Source: Maritimibacter sp. (GTDB lineage: Bacteria > Pseudomonadota > Alphaproteobacteria > Rhodobacterales > Rhodobacteraceae). Taken from it: a DNA stretch of 54,810 bases. The notes beneath the pieces were generated by a model. It was not told the DNA's origin. It saw nothing but the letters and a program-made list of their open reading frames with translations, and did no database searches. The first letter of the stretch is position 1. Every line of letters begins with the position of its first letter. A program made the position numbers and the translations under genes. Below, one piece after another: positions 35,943-43,658 of this stretch. The stretch is taken from assembly GCA_002695005.1 (NCBI GenBank), contig NZNT01000004.1, forward strand, positions 1 to 54,810, in the 5' to 3' direction.

Positions 35943-37192
35943 AGGGTGATCTCCGGAACGTAGGTGATAAGGATGAGGAAGCACGCCATGATCAGGACGA
36001 AGGGCACCATCCCGCGGATGGCCTCCGACATCGGCGCCTTCGAGATCGACGACAGAACGAAGAGGTTCAGGCCGATCGGCGGGGTGAGGAAGGCGATCTC
36101 CATGTTCACGATCAGCACGATGCCGAAGTGCACCGGGTCGATGCCAAGAGGCGCCAGCACCGGCAGGATGATCGGCGTCACGATCAGCATCACCGCGATG
36201 GCGTCGAGGAACATGCCCAGGATCAGCATCATGATGTTGAGCGCGAGCAGGAACTGCCACGGCTTCAGGTCCGCCTCGATGGCGAACTCCACCAGCTTCG
36301 TGGGCACCCCGGACCCGGTGATCCAGTGCGCGAAAAGCAGCGCGAACATGACGATGAACGACACGCCCGACGCGGCCTTCATGCCCTCGGCGGTCATCGA
36401 GAAAATCTCGCGCAGCGTGACCTCGCGATAAACGAAGACGGCGACCAGAACGCTCGCCACAGCCGCCACGCCCGCGCTTTCGGTCACGGTCGTGTAGCCG
36501 GAATAGATGCCGACGAAGACGAACAGCGGGATCGCCACGGCCGGCAGCGCCTTGAGGTTTTTGCGGATGAACTCCTCCCGCGTCGCCCGCTCGCCCGAGG
36601 CATAGCCCTTGCGACGGGAGTAGAACATGACCCATGCGCCCAGGAGCAGCGCCTGAATGAGACCGGGGATGACCCCCGCGATGAACAGGCGCGGCACGCT
36701 TTCCTCGGCGATGAGGCCGTAAAGGATCATCGACAGCGAGGGCGGGATCAGGATGCCCATCGTGCCGGAGGCCCCCACGAGGCCCAGCGCGAAGGGCCGG
36801 TCATAATTGCGCGCGACCATCGCCGGGATCAGGAATGTCCCCATCGCCATTGCGGTCACGACGGACGACCCGGAAATCGCGGCGAACAGCGTCGTCGCGA
36901 TCACGGCGACCAGACCCAGACCGCCCTTGAAATGGCCGACCCACGTTTCCGCCGCGTCGATGATGATGCGCGCGATGCCGCCTTTCTGCATGAAGGTCGC
37001 CGCCAGCACGAAGAACGGCACGGCAAGGAAGGTGGGCGAGTTGAGGCCCGACACGGTATGCGCCGCGGCGTCCATCAGGGGGCGGCCCTCGATGGCGATC
37101 ATCACCATCGCGGTTGCGCCCAGCGCCACGAAGATCGGCGCGCCGAGCGCCATGAGGAGGAGCATTCCTCCGAGACCGATAAAGGCGTCCAT
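35915..37192 (-). CDS. dctM: TRAP transporter large permease (DctM), transporter 1
   Basis: The 425-residue membrane protein has the DctM profile of about twelve hydrophobic segments, with GASGTMGILIPPSLSMILYG near residue 140 and a later EIAFLTPPIGLNLFV segment near residue 365. It carries the sodium-coupled transport path. It follows dctQ by three bases and overlaps the first P450 gene by 28 bases, a tight link between uptake and oxidation. Confidence 0.94.
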   Translation of the reverse strand: MDAFIGLGGMLLLMALGAPIFVALGATAMVMIAIEGRPLMDAAAHTVSGLNSPTFLAVPFFVLAATFMQKGGIARIIIDAAETWVGHFKGGLGLVAVIATTLFAAISGSSVVTAMAMGTFLIPAMVARNYDRPFALGLVGASGTMGILIPPSLSMILYGLIAEESVPRLFIAGVIPGLIQALLLGAWVMFYSRRKGYASGERATREEFIRKNLKALPAVAIPLFVFVGIYSGYTTVTESAGVAAVASVLVAVFVYREVTLREIFSMTAEGMKAASGVSFIVMFALLFAHWITGSGVPTKLVEFAIEADLKPWQFLLALNIMMLILGMFLDAIAVMLIVTPIILPVLAPLGIDPVHFGIVLIVNMEIAFLTPPIGLNLFVLSSISKAPMSEAIRGMVPFVLIMACFLILITYVPEITLWLPNRLMN

Positions 37193-37195
37193 CGG

Positions 37196-37711
37196 TTACT
37201 CCCCCCGTTCCGGCACGTCGGACAGATGTCCGAACGGACGCTGACCGTTCATCAGCATGAGCGCACAGCGCACGAGGATCAGGGCCATGCCCACAGGCAG
37301 CGGCAGGAACACCGCGAACCCCTGAGGCGTGCGCAGGGATGAGCCGGAGCGTTCGTCCAGCAGGTTCGCGAATTCATAGGCCTGCCAGCCATAGACCAGC
37401 ATGACGGCGATAAAGGCGATGGCGAAGATCGACATGGCCCAGCCGAGCACACGGCGGGCGCGCGGGCTGAGAGCCGCGATGAAGACCTCGGTGTGCAGGT
37501 GGCGATCCTCCTGCACGATGGCGGCGCCCGCGAGGACGGTCGCCCAGATGATGAAGTAGATCGACACTTCGGTCGCCCAGTCGACCGCGTTGCCCGGCGA
37601 CAGTACGCGCAGCAGCCCGCCGCCCAGGAAGATCGCCAGTGCGATGATCAGCAGCAAGCCGATGAGAAAGGTCTCGATGCGAGACCATATCGTGAGAATA
37701 CGGGTAATCAT
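37196..37711 (-). CDS. dctQ: TRAP transporter small permease (DctQ), transporter 1
   Basis: The 171-residue protein has four hydrophobic segments and the WATVLAGAAIVQEDRHLHTEVF pattern near residue 55 that is common in DctQ subunits. It lies 54 bases after dctP and three bases before dctM. It forms the membrane complex with DctM. Confidence 0.9.
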   Translation of the reverse strand: MITRILTIWSRIETFLIGLLLIIALAIFLGGGLLRVLSPGNAVDWATEVSIYFIIWATVLAGAAIVQEDRHLHTEVFIAALSPRARRVLGWAMSIFAIAFIAVMLVYGWQAYEFANLLDERSGSSLRTPQGFAVFLPLPVGMALILVRCALMLMNGQRPFGHLSDVPERGE

Positions 37712-37765
37712 GGGTGACCTGTCGGTTGCGTTGCCCCGCGTCCCTGCAGGGCAACGCGTTTTTTC

Positions 37766-38779
37766 TTACATGCTGCCGTCGAGCGCTTCGGTGACGCGCG
37801 CGATGAAATCGGCATCCATACCGCCGTCAGAGACGATCGAGTCCTGAAGGTCGAGAAGCTCCTGTCGCTTCGCCGCAACCATGTCGAGATCGGCATCGAG
37901 CACGGTCACACCGTTGGCGGCGAGCGTCTCGCGCGCCTTGGCCATTTCGTCCGCAGCGTAGCCGGCGGCCCATTCGCCGACCTCTGTCCAAGTGTCACGG
38001 ATGATGGCCTGCTGCTCGTCCGTCAGCTTGTCCATCGTGCGTTGCGACACGACCGGCATGTAAAAGCCCCATCCCGCATTGTCCGCGAAGATGTGCTTGA
38101 TCCCGGATTCCCACAGCTTGCCGCCGATGATGGTCAGCTCGGTCACGCCGCCCATCCCGTCGATCTGGCCTTGCGAGAGCAGAAGCGGGATCTCGGACCG
38201 GCGCGCGGCCTGCGGGGCGCCGCCCATTTCCTTGAGAACGCCGACCACGACCGGCGAGGGCGGCGTGGCGAGCTTGAGCCCGGTCAGGTCGTCATAGCTT
38301 TCGACGACCGTTTCGGTGGTGAAGGCGGTATGCTGCGGCGCGAAGAGAAAGGCGGCGCCCGGCACGGCGATGCCTTTCTCGGCGAGCATATCGCTGACCT
38401 CACCCGCGATCGGCCCTTCAAGAACCGCCTGCGCTTCTTCCGCCGTGCGCCCGAAGAACACCGGCAGGATCGAGAACGACAGGTTCGGCTCGAACTGGCT
38501 CATGGTCACGTTGGCCTGGATCGACATATCCAGCGCGCCCGAGGCGAGAGCGCGGATCGCGTCAGCCGACTTGTACAGCTGCGCGGCCGGGAAGACCTCG
38601 ACGGTCATTTCGCCGCCCGATGCCTCTTCGATGGCCTCGGCCCAGCGCTCGGCGGCGAGGTTGCGCACATGGCCCGGCGGGGTTTCCACCGAAAGGCGCA
38701 GCTCGGTTTCGGCCATAACGGCGCTGCCCGCCGTGGCCATGAGGGCGCCAAGCACCGTCGTCTTGATGAAGTCCTTCAT
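37766..38779 (-). CDS. dctP: TRAP transporter substrate-binding protein (DctP), transporter 1
   Basis: The 337-residue protein starts at 38779 after a strong GGGAGGAG site and has a signal peptide ending AVMA near residue 23. It shows the DctP fold, with EVFPAAQLYKSADAIRALASG near residue 61. At the position of the usual carboxylate-binding Arg, the segment reads GLKLATPP, placing Ala171 where Arg is expected. The ligand may therefore lack the normal carboxylate contact, for example a neutral phenolic or terpenoid compound. An in-frame upstream extension was not used because it lacks a signal peptide and overlaps the leader. Confidence 0.9.
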   Translation of the reverse strand: MKDFIKTTVLGALMATAGSAVMAETELRLSVETPPGHVRNLAAERWAEAIEEASGGEMTVEVFPAAQLYKSADAIRALASGALDMSIQANVTMSQFEPNLSFSILPVFFGRTAEEAQAVLEGPIAGEVSDMLAEKGIAVPGAAFLFAPQHTAFTTETVVESYDDLTGLKLATPPSPVVVGVLKEMGGAPQAARRSEIPLLLSQGQIDGMGGVTELTIIGGKLWESGIKHIFADNAGWGFYMPVVSQRTMDKLTDEQQAIIRDTWTEVGEWAAGYAADEMAKARETLAANGVTVLDADLDMVAAKRQELLDLQDSIVSDGGMDADFIARVTEALDGSM

Positions 38780-38831
38780 AGTCTCCTCCCTGAAGGTTTG
38801 AAAAAACGCCGGGGTTGTATCCCGGCTTGGG

Positions 38832-38960
38832 TTATTCGGTCGTCTCGCAGGCCACGGATCCCGTGCCTGTCGCGTGTATGATGAGGACAAGAGGCGCGTG
38901 AGACCCGTCCGGCGTTTGCCCGGAACCGGCGGCAAAAATGCCTTCAAGCGCATGCGCCAT
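38832..38960 (-). CDS. Possible 42-residue leader or small protein upstream of dctP
   Basis: A short frame begins with ATG at 38960, seven bases after a very strong GGGAGG site, and ends with TAA at 38832, 52 bases before dctP. Its product begins MAHALEGIFAAGSGQ and ends SVACETTE. No known family is recognised. The strong ribosome binding site so far from dctP (about 185 bases) is hard to explain unless this frame, or another start at 38965, is translated. It could be a leader peptide or merely chance. Confidence 0.35.
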   Translation of the reverse strand: MAHALEGIFAAGSGQTPDGSHAPLVLIIHATGTGSVACETTE

Positions 38961-38980
38961 CTCATCTCCTCCCTATTTAT

Positions 38981-39137
38981 GTATCTTTGTGAACTATTTT
39001 CGGCCTGTCAATGACAGAATGCCGCAGCGCATGTGGGGCCTGAGCGAACCCGGGCGCCAGCGCGCCTTAAGGCGCATCAACGCCGAGCCCATGGCCAGAC
39101 TGTGAGCCACGCTGACCATCTTGTTCACTCGATGAAC
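38981..39137. promoter_or_regulatory. Divergent promoter region with MarR-type operators
   Basis: The 430-base gap 38780-39209 separates dctP from a divergent MarR gene. A perfect palindrome, GTTCA-CTCGA-TGAAC, lies at 39123-39137 and overlaps TATTAT, a good -10 for the MarR gene. A related half-site, ATAGTTCAC on the minus strand (38997-38989), lies just downstream of a perfect minus-strand -35 box TTGACA at 39011-39006. One protein bound at both could repress both directions. Confidence 0.55.
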
Positions 39138-39209
39138 TATATTATCGCCTCCTCGGCTTGCAATACGAAGCCGAATTGGGGAGTCTGTGGGGAAGTTGGA
39201 GGACCATTC

Positions 39210-39707
39210 GTGAACGACACCAGCCAAACCGGCAAGAACCGGATCATACTCGGTCCGCTTTCGTCCGACCTGCCTTTCATGATCCGCAACCTCCATTCGA
39301 TGCTGCGCTCGGTCGGCGTGTCGATCCGTGCGCCCCTGAACCTCGAATCGGGCTCCATCGGCATCCTCTGCCTTATCTGGGTCAATCCCGGCATCTCGCA
39401 GAACGATCTGGCCGAAAACCTTGCGATGAAGAAGTCGGCCATCGCCAAGCTCGTCAAATCCCTGGAAGCGCAGGGTTATCTGGAACGGCAGCGCGTCGCG
39501 GGCGACCGGCGCATGAACGCGATCACCCTGACCTCCGAGGGCCACAAACTGGTCGCCGCGATCCGTGAGTTGTCGGTGCCGCTGAACCAGGAAGTCACCG
39601 AAGGAATCTCCCGCGAAGACCTCGCGGTGTTCTTCCGCGTGCTGGAAAAACTCCACGCCTCGCTGTCTTCGCGCGTGTCGATCCAGCCATCTTCCGGGGC
39701 GGACTGA
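39210..39707 (+). CDS. MarR-family transcriptional regulator (module C)
   Basis: The 165-residue protein starts at GTG 39210, six bases after GGAGGA; the in-frame upstream region is not MarR-like. The winged helix lies at about residues 60-100, with SQNDLAENLAMKKSAIAKLVKSLEAQGYL as the DNA-binding helices and ERQRVAGDRRMNAITLT as the wing. It is transcribed away from the TRAP-P450 operon and probably controls it through the operators at 38981-39137. Confidence 0.88.
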   Translation: MNDTSQTGKNRIILGPLSSDLPFMIRNLHSMLRSVGVSIRAPLNLESGSIGILCLIWVNPGISQNDLAENLAMKKSAIAKLVKSLEAQGYLERQRVAGDRRMNAITLTSEGHKLVAAIRELSVPLNQEVTEGISREDLAVFFRVLEKLHASLSSRVSIQPSSGAD

Positions 39708-39783
39708 CCCCCCGACATCTTGATCGGGCACATGGGGCACCCCTATCTGACACCCCAGACATCGAAACATCGAGGCAGGACAG

Positions 39784-40152
39784 ATGCGCAACGCGGCCCT
39801 CATGCTCGGCATCATCGGCGGACTGATCGCCATGGTCGTGGGTTTTTTCAACTACGGCTACACCGAGGTCGTCCGGAACAACGTCGAGATCGGCGAGGCG
39901 TTCGGATTCGTCCAGAACGAGGAATTCATCCGGATGGCGAGCTTCATGGCCCCGCTTCTGGCCATCGCCGGGGGCGCCATGGCCAAGGTGCGCGCGCTCT
40001 GGGGTGGTATTCTCCTGCTGCTCGCGGGTGCGATGATGTATTACGCCTTCGGCTTCGGGGTCTTCACAATGTTCCCCATCGGCTTCTGCCTCGTGGGCGG
40101 ACTGCTGGCCATCGCCGCCGGGCGTCCGGACGAGCCAAAGGCGCACTTCTGA
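39784..40152 (+). CDS. Small membrane protein of unknown function
   Basis: The 122-residue protein has hydrophobic segments at about residues 4-24, 49-65, 70-90 and 92-110, so it probably spans the inner membrane four times. The N-terminal part holds a short polar loop with VVRNNVEIGEAFGFVQNEEF. No family was recognised with confidence; small roseobacter membrane proteins of this kind are common. It stands alone, 76 bases after a MarR gene and 104 bases before the second TRAP operon. Confidence 0.7.
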   Translation: MRNAALMLGIIGGLIAMVVGFFNYGYTEVVRNNVEIGEAFGFVQNEEFIRMASFMAPLLAIAGGAMAKVRALWGGILLLLAGAMMYYAFGFGVFTMFPIGFCLVGGLLAIAAGRPDEPKAHF

Positions 40153-40166
40153 CGGGCTTCACCGGT

Positions 40167-40236
40167 GCAAATCTCACGAATCCGTTTGATTTGCGCATTT
40201 TGTTTGATATCCATCATTATTGAGATCCGGCAAATC
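40167..40236 (+). promoter_or_regulatory. Phased GCAAATC repeats upstream of TRAP operon 2
   Basis: GCAAATC occurs at 40167-40173, inverted (GATTTGC) at 40188-40194 and direct again at 40230-40236, with start-to-start distances of 21 and 42 bases, two and four helical turns. GTTTGAT also repeats at 40184 and 40202. The 104-base gap ends in GGGAGGATATC before dctP. These look like binding sites for a dimeric regulator, perhaps the MarR protein encoded at 43170. Confidence 0.5.
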
Positions 40237-40256
40237 GGACTCACAGGGAGGATATC

Positions 40257-41276
40257 ATGAAAAAGACCACCGTCGCGCTTGGCGCGATCCTGACCGCAAT
40301 GGTCCCCGCAACCCTCGCCGCGCAGGAAGTCACCCTGCGTCTGTCGCATTGGGTGCCGCCGACCATCGCCCCCGCATCGAAGGGCATCCAGCCCTGGGCC
40401 GAAGCCGTGATGGAGGCCTCGGACGGCCGCATCCAGATCGACATTTTCCCGGCCCAGCAGCTTGGCCGTGCGCCCGACCACTATGACATGGCCAAGGACG
40501 GAATCGTCGACCTGTCCTATGTGAACCCCGGCTATACCGCAGGCCGTTTCCCGATCTATGCCGCGACTGAGATCCCCTTCATGGTCTCCGACAGCGTTCA
40601 GGGCGCGATGGCGATCCATGAATGGTATGCCGAATACGGCGCGCAGCAGGAGATGTCGGACGTGAAGGTCTGCTTCGTGCATCCCCACGCCCCCGGCGCG
40701 CTGCACACGCAGGAAACCGTGACGAGCCCCGAGGGTATATCCGGCAAGAACGTGCGCCCGGCCCACGCCACCATGGCGCGCTTCGTCTCGCTTCTCGGCG
40801 GTGGCCCCGTTCAGGTGCCCGCCCCGGAAGTGCGCGAAGCTCTGTCCAAGGGCACGGCCGAAGCCGTCACCTTCCCCTGGGGGTCGATGTACGACTTCAA
40901 ACTGACCGAGGAAGTGCCTGTCCACCTCGACATGCCGTTCTATCTCTCGGCACAGGTCATGGTGATGAACAAGGACAGCTACGAGGGCCTTTCGGACGAG
41001 AACAAGGCCGTGATCGACGATCACTGCACGCCCGAATGGACCGGCAAGGTCGCGCAGGGCTGGTACGAGGACGACATGGCCGCGAAGGAACGGCTCATGG
41101 CCGACGACAGCCAGACGTTCAACACGCCCACCGAAGAAGAGGTCCAGGCATGGCGTGACGCCGCGGCCCCGCTGATCGACGAGTGGAAGGCTGCCGTGAG
41201 CGACAAGGGCGGCGATGCCGACGCGATCCTCGAGGCTTACATGGCAGCGCTTCAGGCGCGTAACGCCGACTACTGA
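40257..41276 (+). CDS. dctP: TRAP transporter substrate-binding protein (DctP), transporter 2
   Basis: The 339-residue protein has a signal peptide ending near LAA-Q at residue 22 and then EVTLRLSHWVPP, the usual start of mature DctP proteins. Arg167 in GKNVRPAH lies where family members bind the ligand carboxylate, so an organic acid ligand is likely. This differs from the DctP of transporter 1. It leads the dctPQM-marR-ligase operon. Confidence 0.93.
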   Translation: MKKTTVALGAILTAMVPATLAAQEVTLRLSHWVPPTIAPASKGIQPWAEAVMEASDGRIQIDIFPAQQLGRAPDHYDMAKDGIVDLSYVNPGYTAGRFPIYAATEIPFMVSDSVQGAMAIHEWYAEYGAQQEMSDVKVCFVHPHAPGALHTQETVTSPEGISGKNVRPAHATMARFVSLLGGGPVQVPAPEVREALSKGTAEAVTFPWGSMYDFKLTEEVPVHLDMPFYLSAQVMVMNKDSYEGLSDENKAVIDDHCTPEWTGKVAQGWYEDDMAAKERLMADDSQTFNTPTEEEVQAWRDAAAPLIDEWKAAVSDKGGDADAILEAYMAALQARNADY

Positions 41277-41338
41277 GCCTGAAACCCGGCGCGGGGGCTC
41301 GTGGTCCCCGCGCCACCTTTTCCGTCCGGGAACACATC

Positions 41339-41881
41339 ATGGATAGCAGCCCCGCCCCCCGGCCCGTGCGCCGGGTGATCCGGTTCATCGAACGCATCGC
41401 CGGCGTGATCCTTGGCCTCGTCACGATCCTCATCGTGGCCTCGGCCATCGGGCGTTACGGCTTCGCCCGTCCGATCCCGGACGCTTTCGACGTCTCGCGC
41501 CTGATGCTCGGCATCGCCATCGCCTGGGGCATGGCCTCGGTCGGTTATCACGGCAGCCACATCAAGGTGGACCTGTTGGCACAGGCGCTGCGCCCCGCCG
41601 CGCGCAAATGGCTCAACCTCTTCGCCTGGGCGGTGCTCTTCGCCTTCACCGCCGTGATGACGTGGAAAATCTTCGGACGGGTCATGTCCACGATGGGCGG
41701 CGGCGACTCCACGATGGACCTGCGCCTGCCGCATTGGCCCTTCTTCCTCGCCATATGGGCGGGGCTCATCGCGGCGCTCTTCGCCATCGCTGTGCGCATC
41801 TGGCTCATCGCCCGCTCGAACAGCGATCTGGGCGAGTTCGACGGGATCGACGAAAAGCTCATCAAGGACCAGAAGAAATGA
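41339..41881 (+). CDS. dctQ: TRAP transporter small permease (DctQ), transporter 2
   Basis: The 180-residue protein has four hydrophobic segments, with IAWGMASVGYHGSHIKVDLLAQ-type DctQ sequence near residue 60. Its stop overlaps the dctM start (ATGA). It lies 62 bases after dctP and forms the membrane complex with the next gene product. Confidence 0.9.
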   Translation: MDSSPAPRPVRRVIRFIERIAGVILGLVTILIVASAIGRYGFARPIPDAFDVSRLMLGIAIAWGMASVGYHGSHIKVDLLAQALRPAARKWLNLFAWAVLFAFTAVMTWKIFGRVMSTMGGGDSTMDLRLPHWPFFLAIWAGLIAALFAIAVRIWLIARSNSDLGEFDGIDEKLIKDQKK

Positions 41882-43170
41882 GCAACGAGCTTATCGCAGG
41901 TGGCGGCTTCGTCATCCTCTTCGCCCTCATGGCCGTGCGTGTGCCCATCGGGATCGCCATGGGCATCGTCGGCGTGGGCGGGTTCGCCAGCGTCGTGGGG
42001 CTCAAACCCGCGCTGAACCTGCTGTCCAATTCGCCCATCGCGGCGATCACCGATTTCAACCTCACCCTCATTCCGTTCTTCATCCTGATGGGCGTGCTGG
42101 CCACCAATTCCGGCATGTCCTCGGAGCTGTTCCGCGCGGGACGCGCCTGGCTGGGAGGTTTCAAGGGCGGCCTCGGCCTTGCCTCCGTCGGGGCCTGCGG
42201 CGGCTTCGCGGCAATCTGCGGCTCCTCGGTCGCGACGGCTGCGACCATGACCAAGATCGCCTATCCGGAGATGAAAAAGGCAGGCTACAGCGACGCCTCG
42301 GCCACCGGTATCATCGCGGCAGGCGGCACGCTGGGCATCCTGATCCCACCCTCGGTCGTCCTCGCGATCTACGGCTTCATCACCGAAACCGACATCGGCA
42401 CGCTGTTCATCGCGGGCATCGTGCCCGGCATCCTCGCGCTGCTTCTCTACATGCTCACCGTGCGGATTTGGTACGGTCGTCAGCTCCCCGCCGCCGAGCC
42501 CTTTCGGCTGAGCGAAGGGCTCTCGGCGCTGCGCGGCGTCTGGGCCGTGGGCCTGCTGTTCATCGCCGTGATCCTGTCGATCTATTTCGGCATCGTCACG
42601 GCGACCGAGGCGGCCGCGGTCGGCGCGCTCCTCACCGCACTCATCGGGATCGCGCGCGGTCGGCTGAACATGTCCAGCCTGCTCGACAGCTTGGTCGAGG
42701 CGCTGCGTACCTCGGTCGCGATCTACACTGTCCTGATCGGGGCCACCCTGTTCGGCTACTTCCTCGCCATCACCCAGGTCCCGCAGGACATCACCAGTTT
42801 CCTGACCGAGATCGGCGGCGGGCGCTACGGCACGCTGGCCCTCATCCTGCTGTTGTTCTTCGTGATGGGCTGCTTCCTTGACGCGATGGCGATGATCATC
42901 CTGATGGTTCCCATCGTCTTCCCGGTCGTGACCGCGCTTGGCTTCGATCCGGTGTGGTTCGGCGTCATCATCGTGATGACGGTCGAACTCGGCCTCATCA
43001 CGCCGCCGGTCGGCATGAACGTCTATGTCATCAATTCGATTGCCAGCCGGGTGAGCCTGACCACGATCTTCAAGGGCGTCACGCCCTTCGTGGTGATCGA
43101 CATCTTCCGCCTCATCCTGCTTATCGCCTTCCCCGCGCTCGTGCTGTTCCTGCCGTCGAGCATGAACTGA
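41878..43170 (+). CDS. dctM: TRAP transporter large permease (DctM), transporter 2
   Basis: The 430-residue membrane protein starts at the ATG that overlaps the dctQ stop. It has the DctM signatures IIAAGGTLGILIPPSVVLAIYG near residue 145 and ELGLITPPVGMNVYVINSI near residue 370. The gene ends in TGATG, where the last A starts the MarR gene, so the regulator is translationally coupled to the transporter. Confidence 0.94.
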   Translation: MSNELIAGGGFVILFALMAVRVPIGIAMGIVGVGGFASVVGLKPALNLLSNSPIAAITDFNLTLIPFFILMGVLATNSGMSSELFRAGRAWLGGFKGGLGLASVGACGGFAAICGSSVATAATMTKIAYPEMKKAGYSDASATGIIAAGGTLGILIPPSVVLAIYGFITETDIGTLFIAGIVPGILALLLYMLTVRIWYGRQLPAAEPFRLSEGLSALRGVWAVGLLFIAVILSIYFGIVTATEAAAVGALLTALIGIARGRLNMSSLLDSLVEALRTSVAIYTVLIGATLFGYFLAITQVPQDITSFLTEIGGGRYGTLALILLLFFVMGCFLDAMAMIILMVPIVFPVVTALGFDPVWFGVIIVMTVELGLITPPVGMNVYVINSIASRVSLTTIFKGVTPFVVIDIFRLILLIAFPALVLFLPSSMN

Positions 43171-43658
43171 TGGGCGATACCGGGATCATCCGCGACGTGG
43201 CCGATCTCACCGAACCTGACGTGCTGGCACACGCGGTCTCCTACCGCATCCGGCTGCTTCAGATCGCCTCCTACAAGGCGTTCGAGCAGAAGGCGACCGG
43301 CCACGGCTCCGCCCCGCGCTACTTCGGGATGCTGAAGCTTGTCGAGGCCAACCCCGGCATCACACAGACCCGGCTGGCGGAGGCGATCTTTCTCGACCGT
43401 TCCTCGCTTGTCCCGATCCTCGACACGCTGACACGCGAAGGCTGGATCGAGCGGCGCAAGGCCCCCGAGGACCGGCGCGTGCGCCGGGTCCACCTGACCC
43501 CGGACGGCGCGCAAAAGCTCTCGGCACTCGAGGTCGAAGTGCGCGCGCACGAAACGGCGCTGACCGACGGGCTGAGCCAGGAGGACAAGGACCGGCTTCT
43601 CGTCCTGCTCGACCGGCTGGATACGAACCTGCGACGACTGCACCAGGATCAGGCATGA
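43170..43658 (+). CDS. MarR-family transcriptional regulator (module D)
   Basis: The 162-residue protein starts at ATG 43170, sharing one base with the dctM stop. It contains TQTRLAEAIFLDRSSLVPILDTLTREGWI as the winged-helix core (about residues 65-95) and the wing ERRKAPEDRRVRRVHLT. Its last codons overlap the acyl-CoA ligase start by four bases. A MarR locked between a transporter and a CoA ligase suggests that the CoA ester made by the ligase is the effector, as in FerR-like regulators; this is inference. Confidence 0.88.
   Translation: MGDTGIIRDVADLTEPDVLAHAVSYRIRLLQIASYKAFEQKATGHGSAPRYFGMLKLVEANPGITQTRLAEAIFLDRSSLVPILDTLTREGWIERRKAPEDRRVRRVHLTPDGAQKLSALEVEVRAHETALTDGLSQEDKDRLLVLLDRLDTNLRRLHQDQA

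Noticed and set aside
34725-36635. A 636-residue fusion of a membrane part and P450
   Set aside because: The upstream part is out of frame with dctM, which is clearly coding there; the P450 starts at 35942.
37766-38965. DctP with a 62-residue N-terminal extension
   Set aside because: The signal peptide begins at 38779 after a strong ribosome binding site; the extension is basic and not export-like.
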